Part shown: positions 22,993 through 33,288 of the stretch, piece by piece
How the letters are laid out: every line of letters begins with the position of its first letter
How positions within the stretch are numbered: position 1 is the stretch's first letter
Source: Euclidia mi
Taxonomy: Eukaryota > Arthropoda > Insecta > Lepidoptera > Erebidae
Assembly: GCA_944739405.2 (NCBI GenBank)
Contig: OX123182.2
Span: 91,442,051 to 91,506,050 of the forward strand
Direction: 5' to 3'
DNA length: 64,000 nucleotides
Made by a program: the position numbers and the translations under genes
Notes under the pieces: generated by a model
What the model saw: the letters and a program-made list of their open reading frames with translations, nothing else
Told to the model about the DNA's origin: nothing
Database searches by the model: none

Positions 22993-23330
22993 ACAACTCG
23001 TACGATTGTTATAATTTCGACGTTGGTTGTAGTTTTAGGGAGACCATGATAAAAAACAGTTCGGACAAATCAGACTTTATTTCAGTAATCAGGTACTAAT
23101 GAAGATTTCTTAAAGTACTCAGTTAAAATATTTAAGTAACAAAAACGACTGTAAAGGTTTCGAAATACGTCGCCGTTTTTAGGGGTTGTGAGTGATTGGG
23201 AGGGGAGGAGGGTAGGTCTCGGAACCCCCTCTCACCATTTTCACTTGCCGGAAATACTTGGTTTCCTCTGAAAAAAATATATCTCCAAACATCGGTGTGT
23301 ATGGCACTGCTAACTTCCACATTCTTCACA
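22993..23330 (+). other. TEX2 intron left of the BEL/Pao element
   Basis: AT-rich intron sequence with a short G-rich patch at 23195-23232. I see no exon, no known repeat motif and no regulatory site that I can support. It ends in the target duplication of the retrotransposon. Confidence 0.5.
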
Positions 23331-23335
23331 CTAAT

Positions 23336-23931
23336 TGTTTGAAATAGAAATAGTTTTATGATAGGTCAAGACATTATATCGATTTAGTAGCGTTTAGTTT
23401 AGTCTATTGTGAATTTTGACTATGGTCACACTGAACTGTCAACTTCCGCTTGCCTTGAAAAATTAACACGCCGTCTTGGTCTGTCTCGCGAGATTTGTAA
23501 TTGATATAAATTTATCGCCTTTTGGAAAGCTCGTCCTTGTAGCTTCGCGAATAGTTTGTCGTTTCCCGCGCTGGCATCGGTTTATTTGTGATAAAGAATA
23601 AAGTTGACCATTGACATTTGTGAAACTGTAATTGTGAATCCTGTGAACGTGTCGTGTCAAGACGGAGAGGACATCAAGTTGGAAGGAACAGCTAAGTGGA
23701 TAATTCATTCAATCTATCGTGGCCACATTAGTTTTGTTTGTTTTTCCCTAACTTAGTTCCAGGCCTGACATCAGTGAAGATACAGGTAATTGTACATTAT
23801 AATTTGTCATCGCTGAGAATCTCAGCAATATGTGTAGGACTTTTAATTGCTTTAGAACAACTGGATGAATATAAATTAGCTTCCACTGTACCTACAAACG
23901 ATTCCCAGTCTATCTACTGCAACTCTAGATA
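23336..23931 (+). repeat. 5' LTR of BEL/Pao element
   Basis: 596 bp, TG at the left end, with a final TA where the 3' copy has the canonical CA. It shares almost all sequence with 30480-31076. An AATAAA lies at 23597-23602, and a poly(A) or transcription start could be sited downstream of it. The - strand ORF over this LTR (and its twin in the 3' LTR) has no protein features. Confidence 0.9.
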
Positions 23932-24654
23932 TAATTTTTTGGTAAGCAGAGCTGTAGTTGAAACTTAGCCGTTGATTGTACCTATACTCAGATTGGTATT
24001 GTATAAGCTTGTATCTGAGCTATATATTCATTGTTAACGTTGTTGTGGTGTCCCCAGGTTAGTGTTGTTTAAAATACATCATATTTATTTGTATTGGTTG
24101 ACCTGCATAACTTGAAACACATTGTCGTACATAACCTCAATCAGTAATTGTTGATTTGTATTGTTGAAATCTAACTTAAATTTGTTGTTGCTTTAATAAG
24201 TCAGTTTGTTTGGATACATAACAGCTGTATGTATCAATAAATTTTGTAAATTAAGTTTATTGCATATATTCATAAACATTAAAACATTCAAACTTGACCT
24301 TGCATATCTTGGGCGGGTCACATTGAGAAATTGAACTTAATAAACCTTTGTTTTGTTATAATATACTGATATTATTGTTAGGTAACACGTATTCTGTGTT
24401 TACTTACTATTGTATATCATAAATAACACAGTGAGCCTGTCTGTTGCAAGTAATTAATTAACTTATTTGAAGTGTCAACTTTTGATAACTTTGTTTTGTG
24501 TCAATATATATTGAAACTATTAATTTTGTTGGGCAGTAAATACCTGCCACTTGCTTGTACTAGCAGTAAACAGGCTAATACTGTGTTGGTTTCAAGGAAT
24601 TGAGAAAAATTAAGTTTTGATTGTTAACATTATTTAACGCTTGTCCGGGCTCTT
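23932..24654 (+). other. BEL/Pao 5' untranslated leader
   Basis: AT-rich leader between the LTR and the gag-like reading frame. The primer-binding site should lie immediately after 23931, but I could not match it confidently to a tRNA 3' end. Confidence 0.6.
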
Positions 24655-26305
24655 TTGAAATTTGATTATGTCAGCTATGGACTTGCGGACTTGCGTGCGG
24701 CTGCTGGTGCTATTGCATCAGATTTGCGCTGGTTTGCCTCGGCCAGTGCCTTAGTGAACCGGGCTGATCGCCAGCAGGCCTTACTACAAAGGTACGAGCG
24801 GATCGATGATCGCCTGGCAAGTGTGGAACAGCAATTTCGCATTTTCAGCGCTTGCTGTCTCGAAGTGTCAGTTAATGAATTCACCGCTGACCAGCGAAAT
24901 AAGGTCAGCGAAGAAATATGCCCAGGTCTTAGACCTGTATGATGCTGTCTCCAATAGTGCGAGACAACTAGTTGCTGACAGGGACGGGCAACCCAGCTTG
25001 AAGCAGGAGCTTCTTAGGACAGCACCGGGGCTGGTGAGTAGGCTCCCTACTTTAGACCTCCCCCATTTTGATGGCTGCCTAGGAAGCTACCTGGGCTTCG
25101 TTAATTTGTTTGACAGCCTGGTCAATGATAGGGCTGACCTTCGGCCGGCACAAAAGTTGGCATATTTGATGTCGGTTCTGGTCGGAGAGGCCAAGGGCCT
25201 CATCCAGCATCTGCCCGTGTCTGACGAGGCGTACCAGACGCCTCGAGACTTAATTACCCGTAGGTACCATAGTAAGCGTGGCCTCGCCGACACGCACATG
25301 GAGCAGATTTTGGGTTTGCCGACGCTCACCCGGGTCTCTGGGTTGCGCACCCAACTGTTGAACCCGCTTTTGGTGGCAATCAATGCACTTAAGTGCCTTG
25401 ACCTACCCGTGGACCAATGGTCCTATCTATTGGTGCACATAGTGTTGAAGAAGCTGCCTGCCGACCTGAGGTCGCGTTTTGAACAGCGCTTTGGTGGGGA
25501 TAGCGCGACCCATCTGCCCCCCTTTGCTGACCTGGAGAGGTTCCTGGAGGATGAGTGCCGGGTCTTGGACAACTCCGGTGGTGACACGCCGGCTAAGACG
25601 CAGCCGCCCAAGGTCAAGGAGCAGGCTCGCGTTCACACCCGAGCCAATGCTGACCGGCGCCCTCCTCGCTTTGCGGTCACGCAGAGCCCAGTGGAGTGCT
25701 CTTACTGCAAGGTCACGGGGCACAGAACGGCCAGTTGCAGGGCATTTTTGGACCTGCATGTCGCCTCTCGTAGGCGCATCGCGAATGCCCGCCGCCTTTG
25801 CTTCTCTTGTTTGGGGTCCCACTACCAGCGAGACTGCCCAAACTCTCGCCCCTGTCCTCACTGTGGAGGACAGCATTTGGACATTCTCTGCATGAATGCC
25901 AGTGAGGTAGGCCGCTTGTTTAACCAGCCGACGCCGCGCACGGGCGGGTGTTTTGAAGGTGGCAGCCGAGGCTCACCGGCACGCAGCCGAGAGTCGCCTC
26001 GCTTAATTGATCGCCGCTCACCCCGCTTGGAGAACCGTAGCGTGCGCACGCCTCCTCTCTCTCGCGCACCTGAATGTGCGACCGCTCAACTTCAGCAGCA
26101 CCATGACTGCTGCCCCAGGTATTCCCCTCCTTTGGCGGAGCGTCCCCGCCTCAACTCGCGCCCACCTCGTTTTGGGCGGGTGCGTCATTATGACCCCCCA
26201 CAGATGGCGCGCGGATCGAGTCATCGCGCCTTTGAGGACTTCAAGCCGCACCCCCATTTTGACTTGCCTGGTCCTGGCCAACGGTCACCGCCCAGGCAAC
26301 AATAG
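24655..26305 (+). pseudogene. BEL/Pao gag-like polyprotein, frameshifted
   Basis: The N-terminal part is open in one frame from about 24655 and is rich in Arg/Gln/Leu (QQALLQRYERIDDR), consistent with a coiled coil. Near 24905-24930 the coding signal moves to another frame, which stays open to the TAG at 26303-26305. The second part has the retroviral-type capsid region (LPTLDLPHFDG, KLAYLMSVLVGEAKGLIQHL) and zinc knuckles: a CSYCKVTGHRTASC box around 25697-25738 (C-x2-C-x4-H-x4-C) and a second Cys/His cluster CFSC through CPHCGGQHLDILC to about 25892. A basic, proline-rich tail follows. The product would package element RNA. The frame shift and the terminal TAG, after which the same frame continues into protease, may be lesions or recoding sites. 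Confidence 0.85.
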
Positions 26306-26848
26306 GTCATTGACCCCTGCCCTATAGCGCCAACCTCCCCCATTGAGACCGTTATCCTACCAACGGTTGCTGTTAGGGTCTGGGGAGCCACGGGGACCTC
26401 TGTTGTTGTCCGTGCTATATTGGACACAGGTTTACAAGTTTGCATTGTTTCCACTTATTTGGTAGGGCAGGTTAAATTAAATATGGGCTCTTTTCCGAAT
26501 TGTATACGGGGCATAGGTGACGTAGCCTCTAATGTTGAAGGGCAAGTTAAGGTTTTGTTTGGCCCCGTTGAATCTTCACACCCGAGAATTAAAACCTCGG
26601 CTATTGTGCTGAAGAATATTTTGGGCATGCATCCACAGAAACAGCTACCTGCTGCTGTGGTGAATTTGACATCGGGATTGGAACTGGCAGACCCCAAATT
26701 TGACACACCGGGACAAATCGACTTGTTGATTGGCTCTGATGTCCTTGGTGGAATTTTGATTGGTGGGAAACGGGTCTTGGTGCCAAATGGTTTGACTGCC
26801 ATCCCGACAATATTTGGATTTGCTTTGATGGGACCTGTACCTAGATAA
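26306..26848 (+). pseudogene. BEL/Pao aspartic protease region
   Basis: This is in the same frame as gag, directly after its TAG. It contains ILDTG at about 26432, the catalytic Asp-Thr-Gly of retropepsins, but followed by Leu where family members usually have Ser or Ala. Further on is a QIDLLIGSDVLGG stretch, which fits the conserved I-D-x-L-I-G-x-D block of Pao proteases. The frame ends at a TAA (26846-26848), and the polymerase continues in another frame. It would mature the polyprotein if expressed. Confidence 0.8.
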
Positions 26849-26849
26849 T

Positions 26850-28466
26850 TTGTTGGCTGTAGGCTCCGCTCTCTCTGATGCAGTTCAGAGGTTTTGGGAA
26901 GTAGAGGAGCCCCCTCAAGCTGCCCGTTTGAATCCAGAACATGAGGAGTGCGAGCTGTTCTTCCAGAACAACACTGGTCGACTCCGTTCTGGTCGGCTCA
27001 TTACGAAGCTGCCTTTTCTGTCTGTTCGGCCTCCGCTTGGTGAGTCACGACCTTTAGCCGAAAAGAGATTGTTGGCTATGGAGCGTCGCATGGGTCGTGA
27101 TCCGGAGCTCAGACAGAAGTATATTGAGTTCATGAGAGAATATGAACAATAGGGACACATGTCAGTGTCAAATTTGGATTTGCGTTCGGTAGAGCACTAC
27201 TTTCTCCCGCATCATGCGGTATTGAAGCCATCAACTGGCAAGCTGCGCACAGTGTTTGATGGTTCTGCGCAGACTTCAACAGGCGTATCCTTGAACCAGT
27301 GCTTGCATTCTGGTCCCAAGTTGGTCAAGGACCTTTGTGACGTCATCACCAGCTTCCGACGACATCAGGTTGTCTTTGTGGCCGACATAAAAATGATGTT
27401 CAGGCAGACTATAATCCACCCTGACGACCGTCGCTTCCAGCTGATCCTTTGGAGCGATTCTCCTCGCGATCCCACGGTCGTCTACGAGCTCAATACTAAT
27501 ACGTACGGTTTAAGGTCGAGCCCCTACTTGGCAATACGTTCTCTTTGGGAGCTCGCAGAGCGCGAAGGCTTACGTTTCCCACGAGCCTCCGCCATCTTGA
27601 AGGACGATATTTACGTCGATGACATTTGCTCGGGCGCCTCCACAGCGGACGAGGCGATCCTCCTGCGGGACAAATTGATAGGTATTTTGGCCTCCGCTGG
27701 TTATGAGTTGCGCAAATGGATTTCCAACTCACCAGCGCTTTTGGAAGGCTTGCCAGAGGATCATCAGCAAGATCCACATTTGTTTGAGATTGTTGACAAC
27801 CCCGCCATGATGGCTGTTCTCGGCGTTCAGTACAGACCAGTCCAAGACATCTTTACGTATAACGTAGACCTGAAATTGCCTTGTTCTTGGACTAAACGTC
27901 TCGTATTGTCTACTGTCGCCAGAACCTTTGATCCGAACGGTTGGATCTGTCCAATTATATTTTGGGCAAAATGCTTCTTGCAGAAGCTTTGGACAGCAGG
28001 ATTGACCTGGGACGAACCTCTACACGGCACTCTTGTTGAGGAATGGACCTCTTTTGTATCCTCACTTCCTGCCGTCAACAAGATCTCCTTGCCTCGTCCC
28101 ATCCTTCCTCCCGGGAAGTACAAGGTCACCCTTCACGGGTTTTGTGATGCCTCGGAACGTGGTCACGCGGCCGTGGGGTACTTGCGCACAGTTAGTGCCT
28201 CAGGTCAGGTGAGGGTTTTCCTGATCATGGCAAAGAGCAAGGTAGCACCCCTTCGGACATCTCTGACCATTACGAAATTGGAGCTCTCGGGAGCAGCACT
28301 ACTTGTACGCTTATTGAACCACGTGTCTAACACTTTGGGTAAAAGCATTTGTATTAATGGGACTTACGCCTGGACAGACAGCCAAATTGTTCTTTGTTGG
28401 TTGAAGGCGACAAATACCTCCAAGGTGTGGACAGAAGGTCCACACCTTGGAGGTATTTGTCGCTAA
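26850..28466 (+). pseudogene. BEL/Pao reverse transcriptase and start of RNase H
   Basis: The frame is open from 26850, stopped once by TAG at 27150-27152, then open to about 28466. The RT core shows YFLPHHAVLKPS, LRTVFDGSAQTS, FVADIKMMFRQ (first catalytic Asp), and YVDDICSG at about 27618 (catalytic Y-V-D-D). RNase H follows with GFCDASERGHAAVGY at about 28139 (first acidic residue) and AWTDSQIVLCWLK at about 28369. The frame then collapses in a foldback duplication at 28407-28463. The enzyme would copy element RNA into DNA. The internal stop and the hairpin mean this copy is unlikely to make a complete enzyme. Confidence 0.9.
28407..28463. repeat. Perfect 26-bp foldback inside the pol frame
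   Basis: Left arm 28407-28432 and right arm 28438-28463 are exact reverse complements, separated by AGAAG. The right arm is an inverted copy of coding sequence immediately left of it (through the CCTCCAAGGTGTGG word), so the RNase H frame is lost here and resumes in another frame from about 28464. Such templated inverted insertions arise by strand switching during replication or repair. Confidence 0.95.
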
Positions 28467-28986
28467 TCGCGTTTCCCAAATCCAGAAATCCGAAGTCAAA
28501 CTTGTTTGGAGACACGTGCCAGGTGAGCTCAACCCCGCTGATTGTGCCTCGCGCGGATGCTTGACGCCTAGTTTGATAGGTCATTCGCTGTGTTGGGGTC
28601 CGGAATGGTTGAGTCGACCAGAAATTGATTGGCCTCGAACGCCAGTTTTGAATACTTCTAATTTGCCGGATCTACGAACACTCGCTCTTGAGAAGGTAGA
28701 ATGCGCCTTCGACCCCGATATTTTGTTGAATCGTTACAGCTCCCTCGACAAGTTGTTAGATGTTACTGCTTGGATAAAGCGTTTTGTTTTTAATTGTAGG
28801 CACCCATAACAGAAACATCTGACACCGTTTCTTTCACCACAGGAACGACAGGAGTCCCTCAACTTTTGGGTTCGTTCTGTGCAATTGGTGCATTTTGAGA
28901 AGGAGATTGCTATCCTTAAGTCAGGGAGATCGAAATTATCGGGAGCTGTATCTAAATTGAACCCCTTTTAGGACGATACGGGTCTC
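28464..28986 (+). pseudogene. BEL/Pao RNase H end and linker, broken
   Basis: Beyond the foldback the same protein resumes in another frame: VWRHVPGELNPADCASRG is the conserved RNase H/connection block (H-V-P-x-x-x-N-P-A-D). TAA at 28807-28809 and TAG at 28969-28971 interrupt the linker toward integrase in the same frame. Confidence 0.8.
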
Positions 28987-29982
28987 TTGCGCGTTGGAGG
29001 GCGTCTCAAGAACGCCAACCTCCCTTACGGAGCACGTCACCCCCTTTTATTACCTAAGGACGGTCATTTGGTACGCTTGTTGGTAACTGACCGTCACCTT
29101 AAAAATTCGCATGCTGGTTGTAATGCGTTCTTGGCCATTTTGCAACGCGAGCTTTGGATTTTGTCTGCCCGAAGAATTATCCGGAGTGTAGTCTTTCGCT
29201 GCATCCCTTGCTATAAGCTCAAGGCTTCTACCATGCAGCCCTTGATGGGAGACTTACCGGCAGATCGCGTAACTGAGAGCAGGACGTTTGACGGTGTTGG
29301 CACGGACTTCGCTGGTCCCTTTTTGGTGAAAACGTCGACACTTCGAAACAGCAAGACTGTTAAGGCCTACTTGTGTGTTTTTGTTTGTCTCTCCACAAAG
29401 GCCGTACACTTAGAACTGGTCTCCTCGCTTACGACCGAGGCGTTTGTAGCCACATTTGACAGATTTGTATCCCGCAGAGGGCTGCCTTCCTTGATCCGTT
29501 CTGATTGCGGCACTAACTTCAAGGGCACCTATAATTATTTGAATGATGTTGTTAATTTTCTTGAAACCAACAAGGCTGATATAGGTGATAGGCTTGCCCG
29601 ACGTGGGATAAATTTGTTGTTTTCCCCACCAAATTATCCACACTGGGGTGGTATTTTTGAGGCCGCTGTAAAATCGGCCAAAACACACTTGCGCAGGACA
29701 ATCGGTGAGTCTGTCCTTACATTTGAGGAACTCGCAACTGTGTTTTGTAAGATTGAGGCCGTTTTGAACTCTCGGCCATTGTGCCCGATCTCCTCAGATC
29801 CGAATGATATGGAGGCCCTTACGCCGGGCCATTTTTTGATTGGTCGCCCACTTGTCGCCTTGCCTGAGTACCCCTATATTGATAGGAGACCGGCAGGTCG
29901 ATTCAGAATGTCACGACAAGTAATCGTACGATATGTCAAATTATTGTCCTCGTCTTTTAGCCGCCTATCAGAGATATTTTAA
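28987..29982 (+). pseudogene. BEL/Pao integrase region
   Basis: The open frame contains an H-H-C-C zinc site (HLKNSHAGCNAF, later CIPCYK). The DDE core follows, with FDGVGTDFAGPF at about 29287 (first Asp), IRSDCGTNFKG at about 29494 (second Asp) and HWGGIFEAAVKSAK at about 29641 (Glu). The product would insert element DNA and make the 5-bp duplication seen at the borders. All three acidic residues are present. The C-terminal part is disrupted right after FLIGRPL at about 29845: foreign-looking sequence starts near 29899 and the frame ends at TAA 29980-29982. Confidence 0.88.
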
Positions 29983-30138
29983 ACAAATATTCATTGAATT
30001 CGGTTTATATATTAATTTACTTCATACTGAAAGCATAAAATTGATAGGAAATGTGATAGTTTTGACAAAAAATGAGGTAGCCCGTTTGACAATTAACGGA
30101 ATCGAATGTCAAATGAGATATCGATCGATTCTGAATCG
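29899..30138. mobile_element. Insertion in the integrase C-terminus with 11-bp inverted ends
   Basis: CGATTCAGAAT at 29899-29909 and its exact reverse complement ATTCTGAATCG at 30128-30138 bound ~240 bp that is much more AT-rich than flanking pol sequence and separates two parts of the integrase C-terminus. It may be a tiny MITE, or captured DNA with a local inversion. A clear target duplication is not visible. Confidence 0.5.
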
Positions 30139-30448
30139 CCCCCCTGGTCGTCTCTCGCGTTTTGAATTGGTACGCCAGATTACTCAGAGCTTTTGGAAAC
30201 GCTGGAATTTGGAATATTTGCACATACTCCAGCAACGCGTTAAGTGGACCGACAAGACCGATCCACCCAAGATTGATGACCTCGTTTTGATCAAGGAGGC
30301 TAACCTTCCGCCACTCAGATAGCGCAGGGGGCGCATTCTTCGTTTGGTAACTGGAGCTGATGGAGTTCCCCGATTTGCTGAGGTCTTGGTGGACGGATCG
30401 ATTCTGAGGAGGGCGGTTGCAACATTGTCACGTCTACCAACCGATTAG
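30139..30448 (+). pseudogene. BEL/Pao pol C-terminal end
   Basis: The conserved Pao tail is seen after the insertion: RFELVRQITQSFWKRW, then DDLVLIKEANLPP. A TAG at 30320-30322 interrupts it, and the same frame runs on through RRGRILRLVTG to a final TAG at 30446-30448, just before the 3' LTR. Confidence 0.8.
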
Positions 30449-30479
30449 CGGACCGGTAGGCCGGTCCCGGACGGGTGGA

Positions 30480-31076
30480 TGTTTGAAATAGAAATAGTTT
30501 TATGATAGTTCAAGTCGATTATATCGATTTAGTAGCGTTTAGTTTAGTCTATTGTGAATTTTGACTATGGTCACACTGAACTGTCAACTTCCGCTTGCCT
30601 TGAAAAATTAACACGCCGTCTTGGTCTGTCTCGCGAGATTTGTAATTGATATAAATTTATCGCCTTTTGGAAAGCTCGTCCTTGTAGCTTCGCGAATAGT
30701 TTGTCGTTTCCCGCGCTGGCGTCGATTTATTTGTGATAAAGAATAAAGTTGAACATTGACATTTGAGAAACTGTAATTGTGAATCCTGTGAACGTGTCGT
30801 GTCAAGACGGAGAGGATATCAAGTTGGAAGGAACAGCTAAGTGGATAATTCATTCAATCTATCATGGCCACCTTAGTTTTGTTTGTTTTTCCCTAACTTA
30901 GTTCCAGGCCTGACATCAGTGAAGATACAGGTAATTGTACATTATAATTTGTCATCGCTGAGAATCTCAGCAATATGTGTAGGACTTTTGATTGCTTTAG
31001 AACAACTGGATGAATATAAATTAGCTTCCACTGTGCCTACAAACGATTCCCAGTCTGTCTACTGCAACTCTAGACA
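30480..31076 (+). repeat. 3' LTR of BEL/Pao element
   Basis: 597 bp, TG to CA, followed by the target duplication CTAAT. The preceding GACGGGTGGA is the candidate purine-rich plus-strand primer site. It is near-identical to the 5' LTR. Confidence 0.9.
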
Positions 31077-31081
31077 CTAAT

Positions 31082-32290
31082 AACTTCACTAGTTTAATAA
31101 ACTAAGGTTGACGGAGCCCTGCTTCGCAGGGCTCCTATTTTCGGGTTATAGTCAAAAGAGAACCTAAAATAACCTATTTAGATACTTATTACAGGCGCAC
31201 CTAACCCTAGGCACTCGAAAGCAATGACGCACAAATTTGACATTAGCTGTCAATACCATAATTCCAAGATGGCGGGTTTGCGTTTCATTTCACGTTTTTC
31301 ACATAAAACCTAAAAATGACATTTGTAAAACTGTACTAAAGTATAAAAACTACGTTCCGTTTTGCATAATCGCCGAAGTATTTAAGAATTTTCGGAAATT
31401 GGTTAAAAATTCAGACGCAACTCCGGCAGCCAAAATTACTTTGAGGGGATTAAAACTAACTCCCTTAAGCCCCCTACACCACCAATACCCTCAAATTCAG
31501 GCGACTCGTTTCGAAACCCAACCCAAAACGACATTTAAGGCTCTACAGACGGGCTGCACTTAAACTGCACTCCGACTGCAAATTTGCAGTTTGGATACGA
31601 CTGCAATGAAACTGCAAACCAACCGTGCAATCGGACTGCACGGTTGGTTTGCAGTTGTATTGCTTTCGAACTAACTGCAAATTTGACAAATAAGTCGATT
31701 GATTTTCTCACTATAATAAATCGATCCTTTATTTGATACTGAATTTTATCTCGACCACCATGTCCGCAGCCTCTATGAATATCTAACAATATATCGTAAT
31801 TACACGCATATCGGTATTACACGAACTGTTTGACTTTCAGGGCTATCTTTTTTTTTAAATATGCTAGTCCACATCACTAATACTCATTACCTCATATTTT
31901 TTTACCAGTACTCTACAGAAGTTTTCCGAGAACCAGATTCCATGGACACCTTAGCATTTTTTAGGTGCCGGATAACCTCAAAAACCTTGTCAATTGTCCA
32001 CGGTTGTTTTATTGATCCCGTTTGGGAATCGTAAAACTTTTTTAATTTACTGTAATAAATGTCTTTAAAATCACAATTATTTGGTGAAAACTGTTTTGAA
32101 CACGTAGTATTTGCACTGTTTTAATAACTTTTTGTGTCACAATATTACTACATGAAGCCATTTTGTTTGTTTTGATCAACAGCGACGCGTGTGGTAAAAA
32201 ACAGAACTAAATACTTCAATTTGCCGCGGCATTATATAGACGGCGTTTGAATCGTCAGTTAAATGTTTAGGCATATAATATAATGACGCG
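31082..32290 (+). other. TEX2 intron with foldback hairpins
   Basis: No exon is recognised. It holds two hairpins, at 31113-31135 (10-bp arms GGAGCCCTGC/GCAGGGCTCC, loop TTC) and at 31610-31656 (20-bp perfect arms). Around 31555-31695 the word CTGCA recurs and AACTGCAAATTTG occurs on both sides, suggesting a small foldback transposon. The remainder is AT-rich and unremarkable. Confidence 0.5.
31610..31656. repeat. 20-bp perfect hairpin, foldback element core
   Basis: Left arm AACTGCAAACCAACCGTGCA (31610-31629), 7-nt loop, right arm exact reverse complement (31637-31656). CTGCA-rich repeats surround it on both sides (31555-31695). Confidence 0.85.
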
Positions 32291-32298
32291 GCAATATA

Positions 32299-32395
32299 CA
32301 TTTTGCCTTCGGCATTTTACATAACCGCGAGCATTTGTAAACTGACGACGCCGTATGTAAACGGCGGAATCATACAAAATGCCTGCGACATATCT
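32299..32395 (-). repeat. ~95-bp dispersed repeat, copy 2 (inverted)
   Basis: Reverse complement of the repeat at 22898-22992, with a handful of mismatches. The two copies face each other across 9.3 kb with the BEL/Pao element between them. Confidence 0.75.
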
Positions 32396-32707
32396 ATGAT
32401 TATTGTAAATCAATGGTATTATATTATTTGCTTGTAGATATTGTTATACGATTTTATGTCGCAGTCATGTTCAAATAGCAAAATGTCTGTTCCAAAAAAT
32501 GTCTATTCCTGCGTTTTATTTTATTATTTTTTAATTTAAATAATTCAGATTTTTCTTCATTGTTGACTTACTACGTGCCTTTAAGAAAAAAACTGACCTA
32601 TTATACACGGTATACATCAGACATCGGCATCGCATCGTCCGTTGCAAGTTCATTCGAGACCACTTCCATTTATATAATTCACTTATTTATCTTCATGCCC
32701 TTTACAG

Positions 32708-32793
32708 ATGTAACGTTAGAAGAACAGATATTAACAACAAAGAGAGTAGACGCTGAGCCCTTGTCAGACATCTTCGCAGAAAAACAGTTAAGG
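32708..32793 (+). CDS. TEX2: TEX2-like protein, exon 3
   Basis: The exon follows CTTTACAG and ends AGG|GTAAAT. It is 86 nt, accepts phase 1 and leaves phase 0, exactly as needed to join the exons on both sides. It encodes VTLEEQILTTKRVDAEP and then DIFAEKQLR. I do not recognise a motif: this corresponds to the poorly conserved linker between the first SMP strands and the acidic segment in the family. The call therefore rests on phase, splice sites and an open frame. Confidence 0.7.
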
Positions 32794-33288
32794 GTAAATA
32801 TTATACATTTATTATTTCGATCTGCTGGCGTGTCAGATTTAATTTATGTACCTAATCAACTGCAACTGGCACGTACCAGAGCTGTAGCACAAGCTAAAAC
32901 TTATTCATCGTACCTAAATCACAGATGTATGCTTTGATGCTTGTATAGATTTTTTTTGTTTACTGTAAATATGATTGAGCCGTGTTTATGTCTTACTAGG
33001 GGCCACCGCACACTAGCGATTTTCGAGCAATGGCATTCTATGAACGTATTCGCTGTGCGTACTACGCGACAAGGATTCTCTTGCGCCGTCTTCGAAGCGT
33101 TTTTTCCGCAGTAGATTGAACGCTACGCTACCGCGACGCGAACTTCACCCAATTTGCAACGTGCTGATGAGCGTCTTCGCAGATAAGAGCCGATGAGTGC
33201 CTTATGTAGTCGCGGTATACGTTTATCGAGCGCGTTTGCTCGACGTAAGTTACTGTAAAACAACTCATTTTTTCTTATCTGGTTGCAG
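32794..33288 (+). other. TEX2 intron between exons 3 and 4
   Basis: This contains, near 33000-33190, a GC-richer stretch beginning GGGGCCACCGCACACTAGCG that resembles the terminal region of non-autonomous DNA transposons in Lepidoptera. No ends or target duplication could be fixed. A good pyrimidine tract precedes the acceptor at 33288. Confidence 0.45.

Larger units (their letters stand above)
23336..31076 (+). mobile_element. BEL/Pao LTR retrotransposon, full length but defective
   Basis: The element is bounded by the 5-bp target duplication CTAAT at 23331-23335 and 31077-31081. Two direct LTRs of ~597 bp begin TGTTTGAAAT and end TA (5' copy) or CA (3' copy). By eye they differ at about 15 positions, so insertion was fairly recent. 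Gag with zinc knuckles, aspartic protease, reverse transcriptase (YVDD), RNase H and integrase follow in BEL/Pao order; no envelope gene is seen. The reading frame is broken by several stops, a gag frameshift, a foldback duplication (28407-28463) and an insertion near the C-terminus. The element lies in the TEX2 intron in the same orientation as the gene, so its LTR signals could affect TEX2 transcripts. Confidence 0.93.

Noticed and set aside
23463..23708. - strand ORF of 81 codons, repeated at 30608-30853
   Set aside because: Occurs twice because it lies in both LTRs; no motif, opposite to element transcription.
25423..26281. Overlapping ORFs on both strands across gag
   Set aside because: Shadows of the GC-rich gag frame that carries the zinc knuckles.
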